A stretch of 54,457 nucleotides of DNA from Deltaproteobacteria bacterium (lineage in GTDB: Bacteria; Myxococcota_A; UBA9160; UBA6930): positions 1 through 54,457 of the forward strand of contig JAJDAP010000092.1 of assembly GCA_029261795.1 (NCBI GenBank). The letters are read 5' to 3'. Shown in pieces: positions 1 through 8,291 of this stretch (position 1 is the first letter of the stretch; every line of letters starts with the position of its first letter). The translations under genes were made by a program, and so were the position numbers. The notes under the pieces are model-generated. The model was not told the DNA's origin, did not search any database, and was given only the letters and a program-made list of their open reading frames with translations.

Positions 1-565
1 ACCGAATCCAGCACCTGCGAGAGAATCTGCGGGATCGACGGCGCCGGCGGGCAGCTGCTGACGAAGGGGTTCACACCAGTTAGCCCGAAGAACCCGCAAT
101 TTCCAACCCGAACACCTCCGGCAGAAAAAACGCTGCCGACGGTGAATCCGATCTGAATCGTCCCAATGATGTCCTCGAAATTGTTTCCGGTCGGGTCGAC
201 CAGGTTGACCGGGTCATTCCGCACGTACCCATACGGGTTGTGGCCTTGCGGTTCGAACACCGGGGCGAATGCGTCGGGTTGCAGGAACCTTCCCAACGCG
301 GGGTCGTACCAACGCGCGCCGTAGTCGTAGAGGTCGATTGCCTCTTCCAGTCGCTGCCCCGTGAAACCGAGCCGCGGAGCGTTTTGCGTGCCAACAACTG
401 GCTCGACCTCCGCCCCGAACGGCCAATACACCACCCGTGTTGGCGCGGCCCCGTTCTCATCACTCACGTAGACCGAGCTTCCGAGCCGATCGGCGTGGAG
501 GTAGGTGACATCGGTGGCTGTGACAGCCTCCGCTCTCGAGGGTACGAGAAAAACGGCAGGGACCG
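1..565. repeat. Direct repeat copy A (RHS core tip)
   Basis: This block is collinear with 1516-2080 at a constant offset of 1515 bases, with scattered substitutions and no net length change until about 500. The similarity fades upstream of about 565-600. Together with copy B it forms a direct duplication flanking the small ORF at 700-1041, a layout that would allow homologous exchange of RHS tips. Confidence 0.85.
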
Positions 566-617
566 AGTAGGCGGGCGAACCAGAAGACTGCTCGAAGCGG
601 CTCACGACCTGGCGCAT
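1..617 (-). CDS. Second RHS core/C-terminal module (orphan copy, incomplete at window edge)
   Basis: Reading the minus strand down from about 617 gives an RHS core tip: YLHADRLGSSVYVSDE, then FGAEVEP, LYDYGARWYDPALGRFLQPD, NPYGYVRNDPVNLVDPTG and a tail that still matches the large RHS protein where the window ends. The match to the 1516-2080 part of that gene is close: 54 of the first 60 bases are identical. Only the core tip and C-terminal region are present, with no signal peptide, FG-GAP or YD repeats, so this is a displaced tip of the kind seen downstream of rhs genes. The in-frame ATG at 617 is an arbitrary start. The frame stays open further upstream, and local similarity to the parent around 560-590 suggests a small frame change there. 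It may be silent and serve as a recombination donor, or be expressed as a short polypeptide. The C-terminus lies outside the window. Confidence 0.75.
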   Translation of the reverse strand, partial: MRQVVSRFEQSSGSPAYSVPAVFLVPSRAEAVTATDVTYLHADRLGSSVYVSDENGAAPTRVVYWPFGAEVEPVVGTQNAPRLGFTGQRLEEAIDLYDYGARWYDPALGRFLQPDAFAPVFEPQGHNPYGYVRNDPVNLVDPTGNNFEDIIGTIQIGFTVGSVFSAGGVRVGNCGFFGLTGVNPFVSSCPPAPSIPQILSQVLDS

Positions 618-699
618 CGCTGCACCAACGGAACTACCGAAAGAACGTCCCCGATTCTGTTCTGAATCCCACGGCTCCGGTAGTAGGGAGTTCGGGCCT

Positions 700-1041
700 C
701 TAACGACGGATGCAATGCTTCTCACGAAACTCGAGGGAGAAAACGTCCACTGCTGGTTCTCCCGGACTAGCGAGCGCCGTCCCGAACATCTGAGCTTGTT
801 CTCTAGTCTCAACCTCAAAGCGAGATGGTGCCTCTGGTAGCAGACCCGTCCCAGGCTCCATCAGAACCACAGCGCTTCCAGTTCCTACCAGACGATTTCG
901 GTGGAGTTCTACATAGACCCCGCTGGTGGTGGTGTCGCAGATCAGGACTTCCTCCTGGGATCTGATCGCCAGCCATACCGCCCCAACCACGGCGAAGGTG
1001 ACCAGCGTCGAGCGGAGGGACTTGCGGCTGGGCCATGCCAC
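700..1041 (-). CDS. Small membrane-anchored protein directly behind the RHS gene; possible immunity/companion protein
   Basis: A 113-residue protein starting at a GTG only five bases after the RHS stop codon, so probably translated by coupling; no strong ribosome binding site is visible. Residues about 10-27 (STLVTFAVVGAVWLAI) form one hydrophobic segment after a basic N-terminus, which would leave the rest outside the cytoplasm or in the periplasm. The remainder has no motif I recognise. Its place, between an RHS toxin-like C-terminus and a second RHS tip, is where immunity genes sit in RHS and CDI loci, and that is the only reason to suggest such a role. A shorter ORF in another frame (815-1036) overlaps it and is less likely to be real. 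Confidence 0.55.
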   Translation of the reverse strand: MAWPSRKSLRSTLVTFAVVGAVWLAIRSQEEVLICDTTTSGVYVELHRNRLVGTGSAVVLMEPGTGLLPEAPSRFEVETREQAQMFGTALASPGEPAVDVFSLEFREKHCIRR

Positions 1042-1046
1042 GGCTG

Positions 1047-4000
1047 CTAGCGCCCGCCTGTTGCCACTTGGTTCTTCACACCCCGAACTCCTCGCAACCT
1101 CAGCCGATTGGCGTTCACTGCATTCTCCAAGCCCGCCATCTCCCGTGCGATCTTCAAGCGATCCGGAAATGATCGCAACTCGCGGAAGAACTCCCCACGG
1201 TTAAGCTGCTTGCTCACCTCAACTCGCCGTTCCAAAATTGCAATCTCCCTCTTAGACTCGTCTATCGCTTGCTGCAGCTGTGTCTCGAAATCCGAGACGA
1301 CCTGTAGCTTCTCTTCGATCGAGAGTTCCCTTCCGGCCGCTTGTTCTGCGGCCGCGATCCTGTCCCTGGCTTGGCGTGCCCCCACTAGGATAATGCTCAT
1401 ATCGAAGAGGGTCCCGATGGCCCCATCGCCGATCGACGGAGGGTCTTCTTTCGGGTCGTCGAGCGCGAGCGCAGAGCCAGAGAAGACATCCACCAATCCC
1501 CCCGCCCCCGGAATAATCGAATCCAACACCTGCGACAGGATCTGCGGGATCGACGGCGCCGCCGGGCAACTGCTGACGAAGGGGTTCACACCGGTCAGGC
1601 CGAAGAACCCGCAGTTTCCAACCGCAACACCTCCGGCAGAAAAAACGCTGCCGATGCTGAATCCGATCTGAATCGTCCCAATGATGTCCTCGAAAGTGTT
1701 TCCAGTCGGGTCGACCAGATTGACCGGGTCATTCCGCACGTACCCGTAGGGATTGAGGCCCTGCGGCACGAAGACCGGCGCGAGCGCGTCGGGCTGGAGG
1801 AATCTTCCCAGAGCCGGGTCGTACCACCGGGCCCCGTAGTCGTAGAGCTCGATTTCGCTCTCCAACCGCTGCCCCGTGAATGCCAAACGGGGCGCCGTCG
1901 AGGTCCCGGGTGAAGGCTCCACCTCCGCCCCGAACGGCCGGTACACCACTCGCGTGGGTGTGCTCCCGGTTTCGTCGCTCACGTAGACGGAGCTTCCGAG
2001 CCGGTCGGCATGGAGATACTTCGCTGGCAGCACCGCGGCCTCCGCGGCTGTTGGCACGAGCACGATCGCTGGGACGGAGTACGCGAACCAAAAGATCCCT
2101 GCCGTGCTCACGGCAACGAGCGACCGGATGGGCCTTCGGCGTCGCCTGGCGAGTTCGAGCGCGCGAATCAAAGCCAGGCCCAATAGAGCGTACGCCAGGA
2201 GCGCTGCCAGCTCAGCGCCCGGCGGTGTCCTCCCGATCGGCAGACCCGGGAGGACACTCCCACAGCCGGGTCCTGTCGGGGGAACGAAGGTTTCGTCGTG
2301 CAACGCGATGACCTGGCCGCCCAGGCTCACATGGAGGGTCGCGATGTTGGTGGAGGCGTCCCATTCGAAATCGTCACCAGGGCGGTGGACATCCGTTCCG
2401 CCGACCCCCGCGTTGAGGCGCACAGCGATTCCATCTGCTCGGTAGTCGACAGTCTTGAGCTTGCCGGGGCCTCCGTCGACGGTTCGGACCCGACCGAGCT
2501 CGTCGTACGTAAGGCTCCAGCTTCCGTGGGCGGAGTGACTTTCCAAGTTCCCGTCCGCGGAGTACGCGAGTGGGGTCGTGCTGCCGCCGATCGTGACCTG
2601 GCTCGCCGCATGGGGCGTGGTGCCCAGATACTCGAATCGGCTGCCGCCGGGGCATGCCGTTGGCGTAGGAGCGAGTGTTGCGTCAAGGCAAGTGAGGTTG
2701 CCGATGTTGTCGTAGTCGTAGTAGAGCGTCCTGGGGGAGTAGCCCGTGTCGTACGGTCCTTCCGCCTGGCTGAGTCGCCCGAGATCGTCGTACTGAAAGA
2801 CGAACTCGTTGGTGTTGACCGTCGCCAGCCGATCATCGCCAAAGTGGGCGTAGGCCAGTGTGATGCTCGGGAACGCACCTCCGGTGATCTGCAGCTGACT
2901 CGGGAGGCGCGTGGTCGGATCGGTCCCAGCCGACGTGGTGATCCCACCCCCGGAGGTCCAACTCTCGAGCTCCCCGAGCGCGTTCCAGGTCACCCCGGAT
3001 GCGTACTGCGAGGCGCCGGCGTCCGTCTTCACGGCGGTCACGAAACCCCCCGAGTCGCGCTCCCAGGTGAGGACTCTCCCCGACGGGTAGGTGCGCTCCG
3101 TCAGCTGGCCCAGATCGTTGTACGCCATGCCGAAGTCGAACTGGTGACTTCCGACCTCCCACGTCTCCGCCCCGAGGTCGCCGATCCCTTCGTAGCGGAG
3201 CTGCCTCGTGTACATCGATCCGACTTCGAAGGTGAGAAGACCCTTGGATGGACCGCTCGCAAGCTGATCGTAAGCCCAGGTGACATCGTCATTCGTGCCA
3301 TTGGCGTCCTGATTCGTGGGGCGATCGAGGGCGTCGTACGTCCACGCCACGGCCAGGTTCGCTGGGCCATCCTGGGTCTTCAGATTGCCGCCGGCATCGT
3401 AAGCGAAGTTCCAGATGCCGGTATCCGGATCGACGAGCTGGATCCGTCGGCCGCGGTCGTTGTAGAAGAACTTCGTCTCGTTTCCGTTGTGGTCCTTGAT
3501 GAGCCCGAGCTGACCGGCCGCATCGTACTGGTAGATCGTGGTGGTGTTGACGGGGCTCGGCCCGCCTGGATCGACCACCTCAACGACGCTGACGATGTCG
3601 CCGAAGGCATTCGCGATGCGTTGGGTCACGCGCGAGACGGGGTCTTGGATCTCGGTCACCCGTTCGCCGGCCGCGATCGAGTAGCTCGTCGTCCAAACGC
3701 GCCCGGAGCCCGGAAGGGTTCGGAGCTTCTCCCGACCCAGGGCATCCAACGCAAAGACGGTGTCCGCGCCCGGAGCGCCTGTCCCCGGTAGTGACTGCCG
3801 AACTACTCGACCCAACGCGTCATACACGACGGACCGCTGGATTCGGGTCGGGATGGATCCAGGTCCCGACGAATCCGTCAGCACCACGCGCCCGAAGCCG
3901 TCGAGGATGCGGATCTCATCGTTGAAATCCGTCGGCGCCGCGACGATGTTCGTGGATCGTTTGATCGTCACCGAAGCAACGGCGTCGTCATAGGAGATCG

Positions 4001-7000
4001 TGGTCCTGGCGCCCTCGATACTCTCACCATCGTGAATCGAGATCTGTGTCGTGCGCCCGAACTCGTCGTAACAGCGAGTCGTCGTTCGGCCGTTGACGTC
4101 CGTTTTGGTCGCGACGCGGCCCGCGGAAATTGGCGCCTTGACCGCGCAACTCGCCGGGGCGACGTAGCTCCGCGTCGTCGTCGGGCGGAAGTCCAATAAG
4201 CTATCGGAATGAAGCACCTGGCGGCCGAGCGACTGCACGACGAAGTCGCTGGCCGCGTAGTCGAACTCGTTGGCGCCCTCGGCTTCGGTCGTGAACTCGC
4301 CCCCGTTTCGACGGGCGTTGACCGTTTTCGTGAGCTGGCTGGTGGCGGCATCGTAGAAGAAGGTGATCGTCTCTCGTCCCTGTGGGACGATCGAGTCATC
4401 GATCTGCACGAGCTTCGTGAGTTTGCCTTCGGAGACCTGCCCTAGCGGGAGCGGTTGCCCGCTTGGCCCATCGTAATAGAACTCGTTCTCTCGAAGCTTG
4501 ATGCCGGGCGCGCCGATCTGGTTCGCCCAGAGTTCACGACGAGAGGGGCGATTCAGAACGCCCGCGCTCCCGACCGCGTAGGTGAGCTTCGTGATGCGCG
4601 CCGAGTCCGACAGGTCGTCCGCACAAAGCGCGCCGGGGCCTGCAGTGTTGTCGACGATGAGACCGAGCTCATGAATTTCGGTGGGGTTCCCGTTCGCGTC
4701 GTAGATGAACTTCCGCCCGGTGGTTCTCGAACCCCCGAGAATCTCGGTCTCCTTGTTCGCAATACAGATGGGAAGACGTTCGTCCGCCGGGTTGCCACCG
4801 TACTCGAAATAGGTCTCGCGGAGCGGAGCCGCGACGGCCGGGTCGAAGACCTTCTGAAAATCGACTAGGCCGATGAGCGCTTCCGATTGGTGGAATACCG
4901 TCTCCGTCGAAACGAGTTCCGCCAAGAAGGCGCCGGCCCCGTCGCCTGGCCCCTGGGTCTGCGTGACGGTCTCGAAGCCACGGGATTCTCGGGCAACCGG
5001 GTCGAACAAGCCCCGCGCGTATTCGAGCCTCGTGAGAGAGATGACACCGTTCTGGTCGTTCGTCTCGACGGACACGGCGAGCTGGCCGCCGCTTGGATCC
5101 TGGCCAACGTCATTGTTGTTGGCGTCAACGACGGTGTTCGGGAACGCGGTGACCGTCGGATCGACCACGGTCGCAACGGCGGCCGCTTCGTAGCGGACCG
5201 TGGAGACGCCACCCAGCGGATGCGTCACGGTCTCGAGGAAGTCGGGGTGGGAGGCGAGATTCTGCCAGACGAGGGCCTGATTGGTCTGGAACTCGACGAT
5301 CTCGGGCAGGCCGTCACCGTCGAAGTCGAAGAGCTGATGGCCCGTCGGGTTGCCGCTCGAGTCCGCGAAGTCGACCGGCACGAGCCAGTCCTGCGTGATG
5401 ACTTCGTTCCACGCAGTCGACGTGCCCGGTTCTTCGGTGTCGCCGTCACCTAACCATCGCTGTCTGGCGCTACCCGCCTTCGCCCGCAAGACGTCCACAT
5501 GGCCGTCGCCGTTGATGTCGGCGAAGCGGACGCCCTCGTCGGCCCATGCGGGCGTCGAAGGCGCTACGGGCGAGTTCCAGCCTGTGTCCGCGGCGAAGTC
5601 GCGGTTCCCGTTGTTGAGGAGTGCCGCGCCCGTGTCCCCAACAAGGAAGTCGGAAAGACCATCGCCGTTCAAATCGATGAATGCGTGGTGATGCGACTGA
5701 TCCGTTACGGGGGGCACCGTTCCATGCTCGACAACACCGCCGATGTGAGCGGCGATCGCGCGGAACTCCGTCGAAGTCTCCGTGTCGCTTGCCGTGCATC
5801 CGGGCACCGAACCCGGGGTCGTCTTGGCCTTGGTCCACGCACCATCGCCTCGGTTCCAGTAGTAGAAGTCGGAGATGCGTCGCTCGACGCAGGTTCCCGG
5901 GGCGGATCCGAAGAACAGGACATCATTTCGAAGGGCGATCTCGGGCGCTCCGTCGCCGTTCAGGTCAGGGTATTGCGCACCCACTGCACTACCCAAAGTA
6001 GACCCCGAGTAGAGGCCGGTGAAGAAATGACCATCCGCGATCGGCGCGAGGGAATTGTCCCAGCTTCCAGGCCCGCTCCTGGGCCAATTCGTCTGATTGC
6101 GCCACTGGAATTGCAGACCGAGGCGGAGCTCACGCTGGAGTACGTCTGAGCGACCGTCCCGGTTGACATCGATCAGCACCGGTGATTCAACGAAGGCGTT
6201 CGCATCCAGGAAGTGAACGAGATCTCCACCCCCGAATGTCGGCTTCGGGTAGTTGTGCGCTGATCCTGTGACCTCGAAGGCCGAACCGGTACTGAGAAAG
6301 AGATTCCCGACATTGGCTCCGTTCGTGTCCCAACCTTGGTACAAGTCCGTGAGTCCATCGCCATTGATGTCGCCAAAGCCACCGAACAGAAAGGGCCCCA
6401 AGTGCGAAACGGGCGAAGCAGCCCATCCCTTCGTGCCATTGTCGGTGTAGGTGAAGGATGTCGTTCGGGGGCTGATGGCGGGTTCACGGCCAACTCCGTA
6501 CTCGCGGACCTCCTGGAGAAGGGAACGACCCGAGTGAGGGGAGAGCTGATAGACCAACTCGTAGCTACGGATGAGATCCGCGAGCGCCGACCCGATCCCC
6601 TCTCGAACTTCGATCTCCCGGAGCCGCTGCGTCAGCTTCTGCTCGAAACCAGCGATGTGCGAGACCGTTTGGTCCGGACGGTCGCTCGTCTCCCGCAGGA
6701 AGGACACGACGCGTTGTGGATTTTGCCCGTACTGAATCGCGCTTGGATAGGCGATTCCAGCGATCACCGCGTAAGCGTGAATGATGGTGTTGCCGGGGGT
6801 GCTTTCGTCGATTCCCGCGGTGTCCTCCTCGGAGAAGAGGAGCCACTCATAGGTCTTGTTCTCGAAGCGGGAGCCGGGGAGACCGGATTCGGGGTGGTCG
6901 ACCCGGGAGAAGGCTGCCAACCCGCCGTAGTTGAGCACCGTGCCGTCTGGCTGCGTGACTTCCCACCAGCCAGACGGATCTGCCACCGTCATCGTCCGGA

Positions 7001-7577
7001 CGATCTGAAGCGGTGACTGGCGTTTGGTCTCGTAGAACTCGTCTCCGTTGGCATCGGTGAACAGATACACGAGCGGCTCGCCGTCAAGTTCGAACGTGTC
7101 CGGAAGAAGACAGACGTCGTCGACCGCGCCGCAGGGCACTGGACCCTGCGCCCCGATCGGATCTCCACAGACGTGACTGATGTCCGCCAAACAGCGGCGA
7201 TCCGACTCTCGATCGATGTAGTTGGGTGTTCCGTTCCGGAGGGATCGCTTGATCGACGAGGTGCGGATGTTCCAGCCCCTTCCGACCCAGGAGCTCTGCC
7301 GATTTCCGCTTGAGTAGGTGAGCGCCACCGACGGCACGTGGCCGTTCGTACCCGGCGGAAGCTCGATCGAAATCGTGAACATCGCGTCGCCGCTCTGGGG
7401 CGAGATGGCGACGGCGCCAGCGATCGGAGTCTCAGCACCCCCTTGGCGCGCCACCGACGAGCTGTTCGCCGTCGCCATCGCGGCGGCCGGCGTCGCGAAA
7501 AGTGCTGGCTGAACCACCATCAGCAGGCTCAGCGCTGCCCGAAGGACTCGGTCGAGAGAGGGCTGGATCGAGCGCAT
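1047..7577 (-). CDS. Secreted SpvB/FG-GAP/RHS-repeat protein with variable C-terminal tip
   Basis: A 2176-residue protein. Residues 1-34 are a signal peptide ending near TPAAAMA. An SpvB-like N-terminal region follows (SVALTYSSGNRQSSWVGRGW). About six FG-GAP/VCBS calcium-type loops lie between residues 400 and 760, for example DINGDGLTDLYQG and DFDGDGLPEIVEF. A TcdB-middle-like stretch is followed by YD/RHS repeats (about 1200-1650) and the RHS-associated core (about 1855-1950) ending in NLVDPTG. The last 225 residues are the variable tip, rich in charged helices such as EEKLQVVSDFETQLQQAIDE. Two hydrophobic segments sit just before the core. RHS proteins wrap a toxin or effector in a shell. 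No toxin family is recognisable here, so the activity is unknown. The start at 7577 has GAGGAG about seven bases upstream. It appears to lead a unit with the small ORF at 700-1041. Confidence 0.92.
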   Translation of the reverse strand: MRSIQPSLDRVLRAALSLLMVVQPALFATPAAAMATANSSSVARQGGAETPIAGAVAISPQSGDAMFTISIELPPGTNGHVPSVALTYSSGNRQSSWVGRGWNIRTSSIKRSLRNGTPNYIDRESDRRCLADISHVCGDPIGAQGPVPCGAVDDVCLLPDTFELDGEPLVYLFTDANGDEFYETKRQSPLQIVRTMTVADPSGWWEVTQPDGTVLNYGGLAAFSRVDHPESGLPGSRFENKTYEWLLFSEEDTAGIDESTPGNTIIHAYAVIAGIAYPSAIQYGQNPQRVVSFLRETSDRPDQTVSHIAGFEQKLTQRLREIEVREGIGSALADLIRSYELVYQLSPHSGRSLLQEVREYGVGREPAISPRTTSFTYTDNGTKGWAASPVSHLGPFLFGGFGDINGDGLTDLYQGWDTNGANVGNLFLSTGSAFEVTGSAHNYPKPTFGGGDLVHFLDANAFVESPVLIDVNRDGRSDVLQRELRLGLQFQWRNQTNWPRSGPGSWDNSLAPIADGHFFTGLYSGSTLGSAVGAQYPDLNGDGAPEIALRNDVLFFGSAPGTCVERRISDFYYWNRGDGAWTKAKTTPGSVPGCTASDTETSTEFRAIAAHIGGVVEHGTVPPVTDQSHHHAFIDLNGDGLSDFLVGDTGAALLNNGNRDFAADTGWNSPVAPSTPAWADEGVRFADINGDGHVDVLRAKAGSARQRWLGDGDTEEPGTSTAWNEVITQDWLVPVDFADSSGNPTGHQLFDFDGDGLPEIVEFQTNQALVWQNLASHPDFLETVTHPLGGVSTVRYEAAAVATVVDPTVTAFPNTVVDANNNDVGQDPSGGQLAVSVETNDQNGVISLTRLEYARGLFDPVARESRGFETVTQTQGPGDGAGAFLAELVSTETVFHQSEALIGLVDFQKVFDPAVAAPLRETYFEYGGNPADERLPICIANKETEILGGSRTTGRKFIYDANGNPTEIHELGLIVDNTAGPGALCADDLSDSARITKLTYAVGSAGVLNRPSRRELWANQIGAPGIKLRENEFYYDGPSGQPLPLGQVSEGKLTKLVQIDDSIVPQGRETITFFYDAATSQLTKTVNARRNGGEFTTEAEGANEFDYAASDFVVQSLGRQVLHSDSLLDFRPTTTRSYVAPASCAVKAPISAGRVATKTDVNGRTTTRCYDEFGRTTQISIHDGESIEGARTTISYDDAVASVTIKRSTNIVAAPTDFNDEIRILDGFGRVVLTDSSGPGSIPTRIQRSVVYDALGRVVRQSLPGTGAPGADTVFALDALGREKLRTLPGSGRVWTTSYSIAAGERVTEIQDPVSRVTQRIANAFGDIVSVVEVVDPGGPSPVNTTTIYQYDAAGQLGLIKDHNGNETKFFYNDRGRRIQLVDPDTGIWNFAYDAGGNLKTQDGPANLAVAWTYDALDRPTNQDANGTNDDVTWAYDQLASGPSKGLLTFEVGSMYTRQLRYEGIGDLGAETWEVGSHQFDFGMAYNDLGQLTERTYPSGRVLTWERDSGGFVTAVKTDAGASQYASGVTWNALGELESWTSGGGITTSAGTDPTTRLPSQLQITGGAFPSITLAYAHFGDDRLATVNTNEFVFQYDDLGRLSQAEGPYDTGYSPRTLYYDYDNIGNLTCLDATLAPTPTACPGGSRFEYLGTTPHAASQVTIGGSTTPLAYSADGNLESHSAHGSWSLTYDELGRVRTVDGGPGKLKTVDYRADGIAVRLNAGVGGTDVHRPGDDFEWDASTNIATLHVSLGGQVIALHDETFVPPTGPGCGSVLPGLPIGRTPPGAELAALLAYALLGLALIRALELARRRRRPIRSLVAVSTAGIFWFAYSVPAIVLVPTAAEAAVLPAKYLHADRLGSSVYVSDETGSTPTRVVYRPFGAEVEPSPGTSTAPRLAFTGQRLESEIELYDYGARWYDPALGRFLQPDALAPVFVPQGLNPYGYVRNDPVNLVDPTGNTFEDIIGTIQIGFSIGSVFSAGGVAVGNCGFFGLTGVNPFVSSCPAAPSIPQILSQVLDSIIPGAGGLVDVFSGSALALDDPKEDPPSIGDGAIGTLFDMSIILVGARQARDRIAAAEQAAGRELSIEEKLQVVSDFETQLQQAIDESKREIAILERRVEVSKQLNRGEFFRELRSFPDRLKIAREMAGLENAVNANRLRLRGVRGVKNQVATGGR
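1516..2080. repeat. Direct repeat copy B (RHS core tip inside the large RHS gene)
   Basis: The counterpart of 1-565. It covers the end of the RHS core and the first part of the variable tip of the large RHS gene. The homology continues past the conserved DPTG end of the core for at least 70 residues, so the two tips share more than the usual core. Confidence 0.85.
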
Positions 7578-7715
7578 CGCGCGTCTCCTCGTTAGGCCCC
7601 TGTGAGCGCACTTTCCGTCGGAGGCTGCGGGATTGTCAAGCGTTAGTTACCGAAAAATGTTGACGGAATCGGTTGAATCGGAATACCGTTCGAGCGGGGC
7701 CACCGGAGAGAAACC
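7578..7715. promoter_or_regulatory. Divergent promoter region between the RHS gene and the 7716 gene
   Basis: The 138 bases between two divergent starts must hold both promoters. On the minus strand a perfect TTGACA lies at 7639-7634, but no good -10 follows at normal spacing. On the plus strand TTGACG at 7660-7665 is followed after 16-17 bases by AATACC/ATACCG at 7682-7688. Both are weak predictions. The segment is noticeably more AT-rich around 7640-7690 than its surroundings. Confidence 0.35.
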
Positions 7716-8291
7716 ATGCGAAACATTTGGGTCGGTGCGGTGATCGCTGTTTTCCTGTTTGGTGACGGAGCGTTGGCCGTTCCCGCAGAACTCGAACTCG
7801 ACTCGCTTTCCTTTTTCTACTTCGAGGGGGCTCAGGTGGGCAACGGTTTGCCACCGGCCACGATTCCCCTCGAAGTCGAGAAGAGCGCCACCGGCGGATG
7901 GACGATTCGAGTTCCCGCGGCCGCGTTCTTGATGCCGCCCGTTACGTATCCGAGTGGGCTGCGGGTGGACTGGCGGCTGACGTCCGACGCCACGGGAACG
8001 ATTTCGGGCGTTGGCGGAGCACTCCGCTGTCAGCTCAGTGCCCCGGCGATGGCCTACGTGGACGGGGCAAAGACCGGAATCCCCTGGAGTTTCGAGTTCA
8101 CCACGGAGACATCTGGAGCCTCTGCCCAGGGGCTAACGGCGACTCGGCAGGGAGCGAGGCTCGACCCCACCAGCGGATACCTTCAACTCGTCGCGACCGG
8201 TGTCCACGCGATGAACGCGGCAACAGCGCCCGGTATGCCCTACTACGCCGTTCTGAGTGGCCGGATCGTAGGTGTCGATTTCTCGAAGTAG
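7716..8291 (+). CDS. Secreted hypothetical protein
   Basis: A 191-residue protein with a signal peptide (residues 1-21, RNIWVGAVIAVFLFGDGALA, cleavage likely before VPAELE). The mature part looks like a beta-rich extracytoplasmic domain, with alternating hydrophobic residues and many Gly/Thr, a single cysteine, and no motif I recognise. It starts at an ATG preceded by GGAGAG. Its last 20 bases overlap the start of the following hydrolase gene, so the two are probably co-transcribed and translationally coupled. It is transcribed away from the RHS gene. No function can be assigned. Confidence 0.7.
   Translation: MRNIWVGAVIAVFLFGDGALAVPAELELDSLSFFYFEGAQVGNGLPPATIPLEVEKSATGGWTIRVPAAAFLMPPVTYPSGLRVDWRLTSDATGTISGVGGALRCQLSAPAMAYVDGAKTGIPWSFEFTTETSGASAQGLTATRQGARLDPTSGYLQLVATGVHAMNAATAPGMPYYAVLSGRIVGVDFSK

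Noticed and set aside
2298..3791. 497-residue plus-strand frame
   Set aside because: Antisense to the YD-repeat part of the RHS gene; a GC-rich shadow with no motif.
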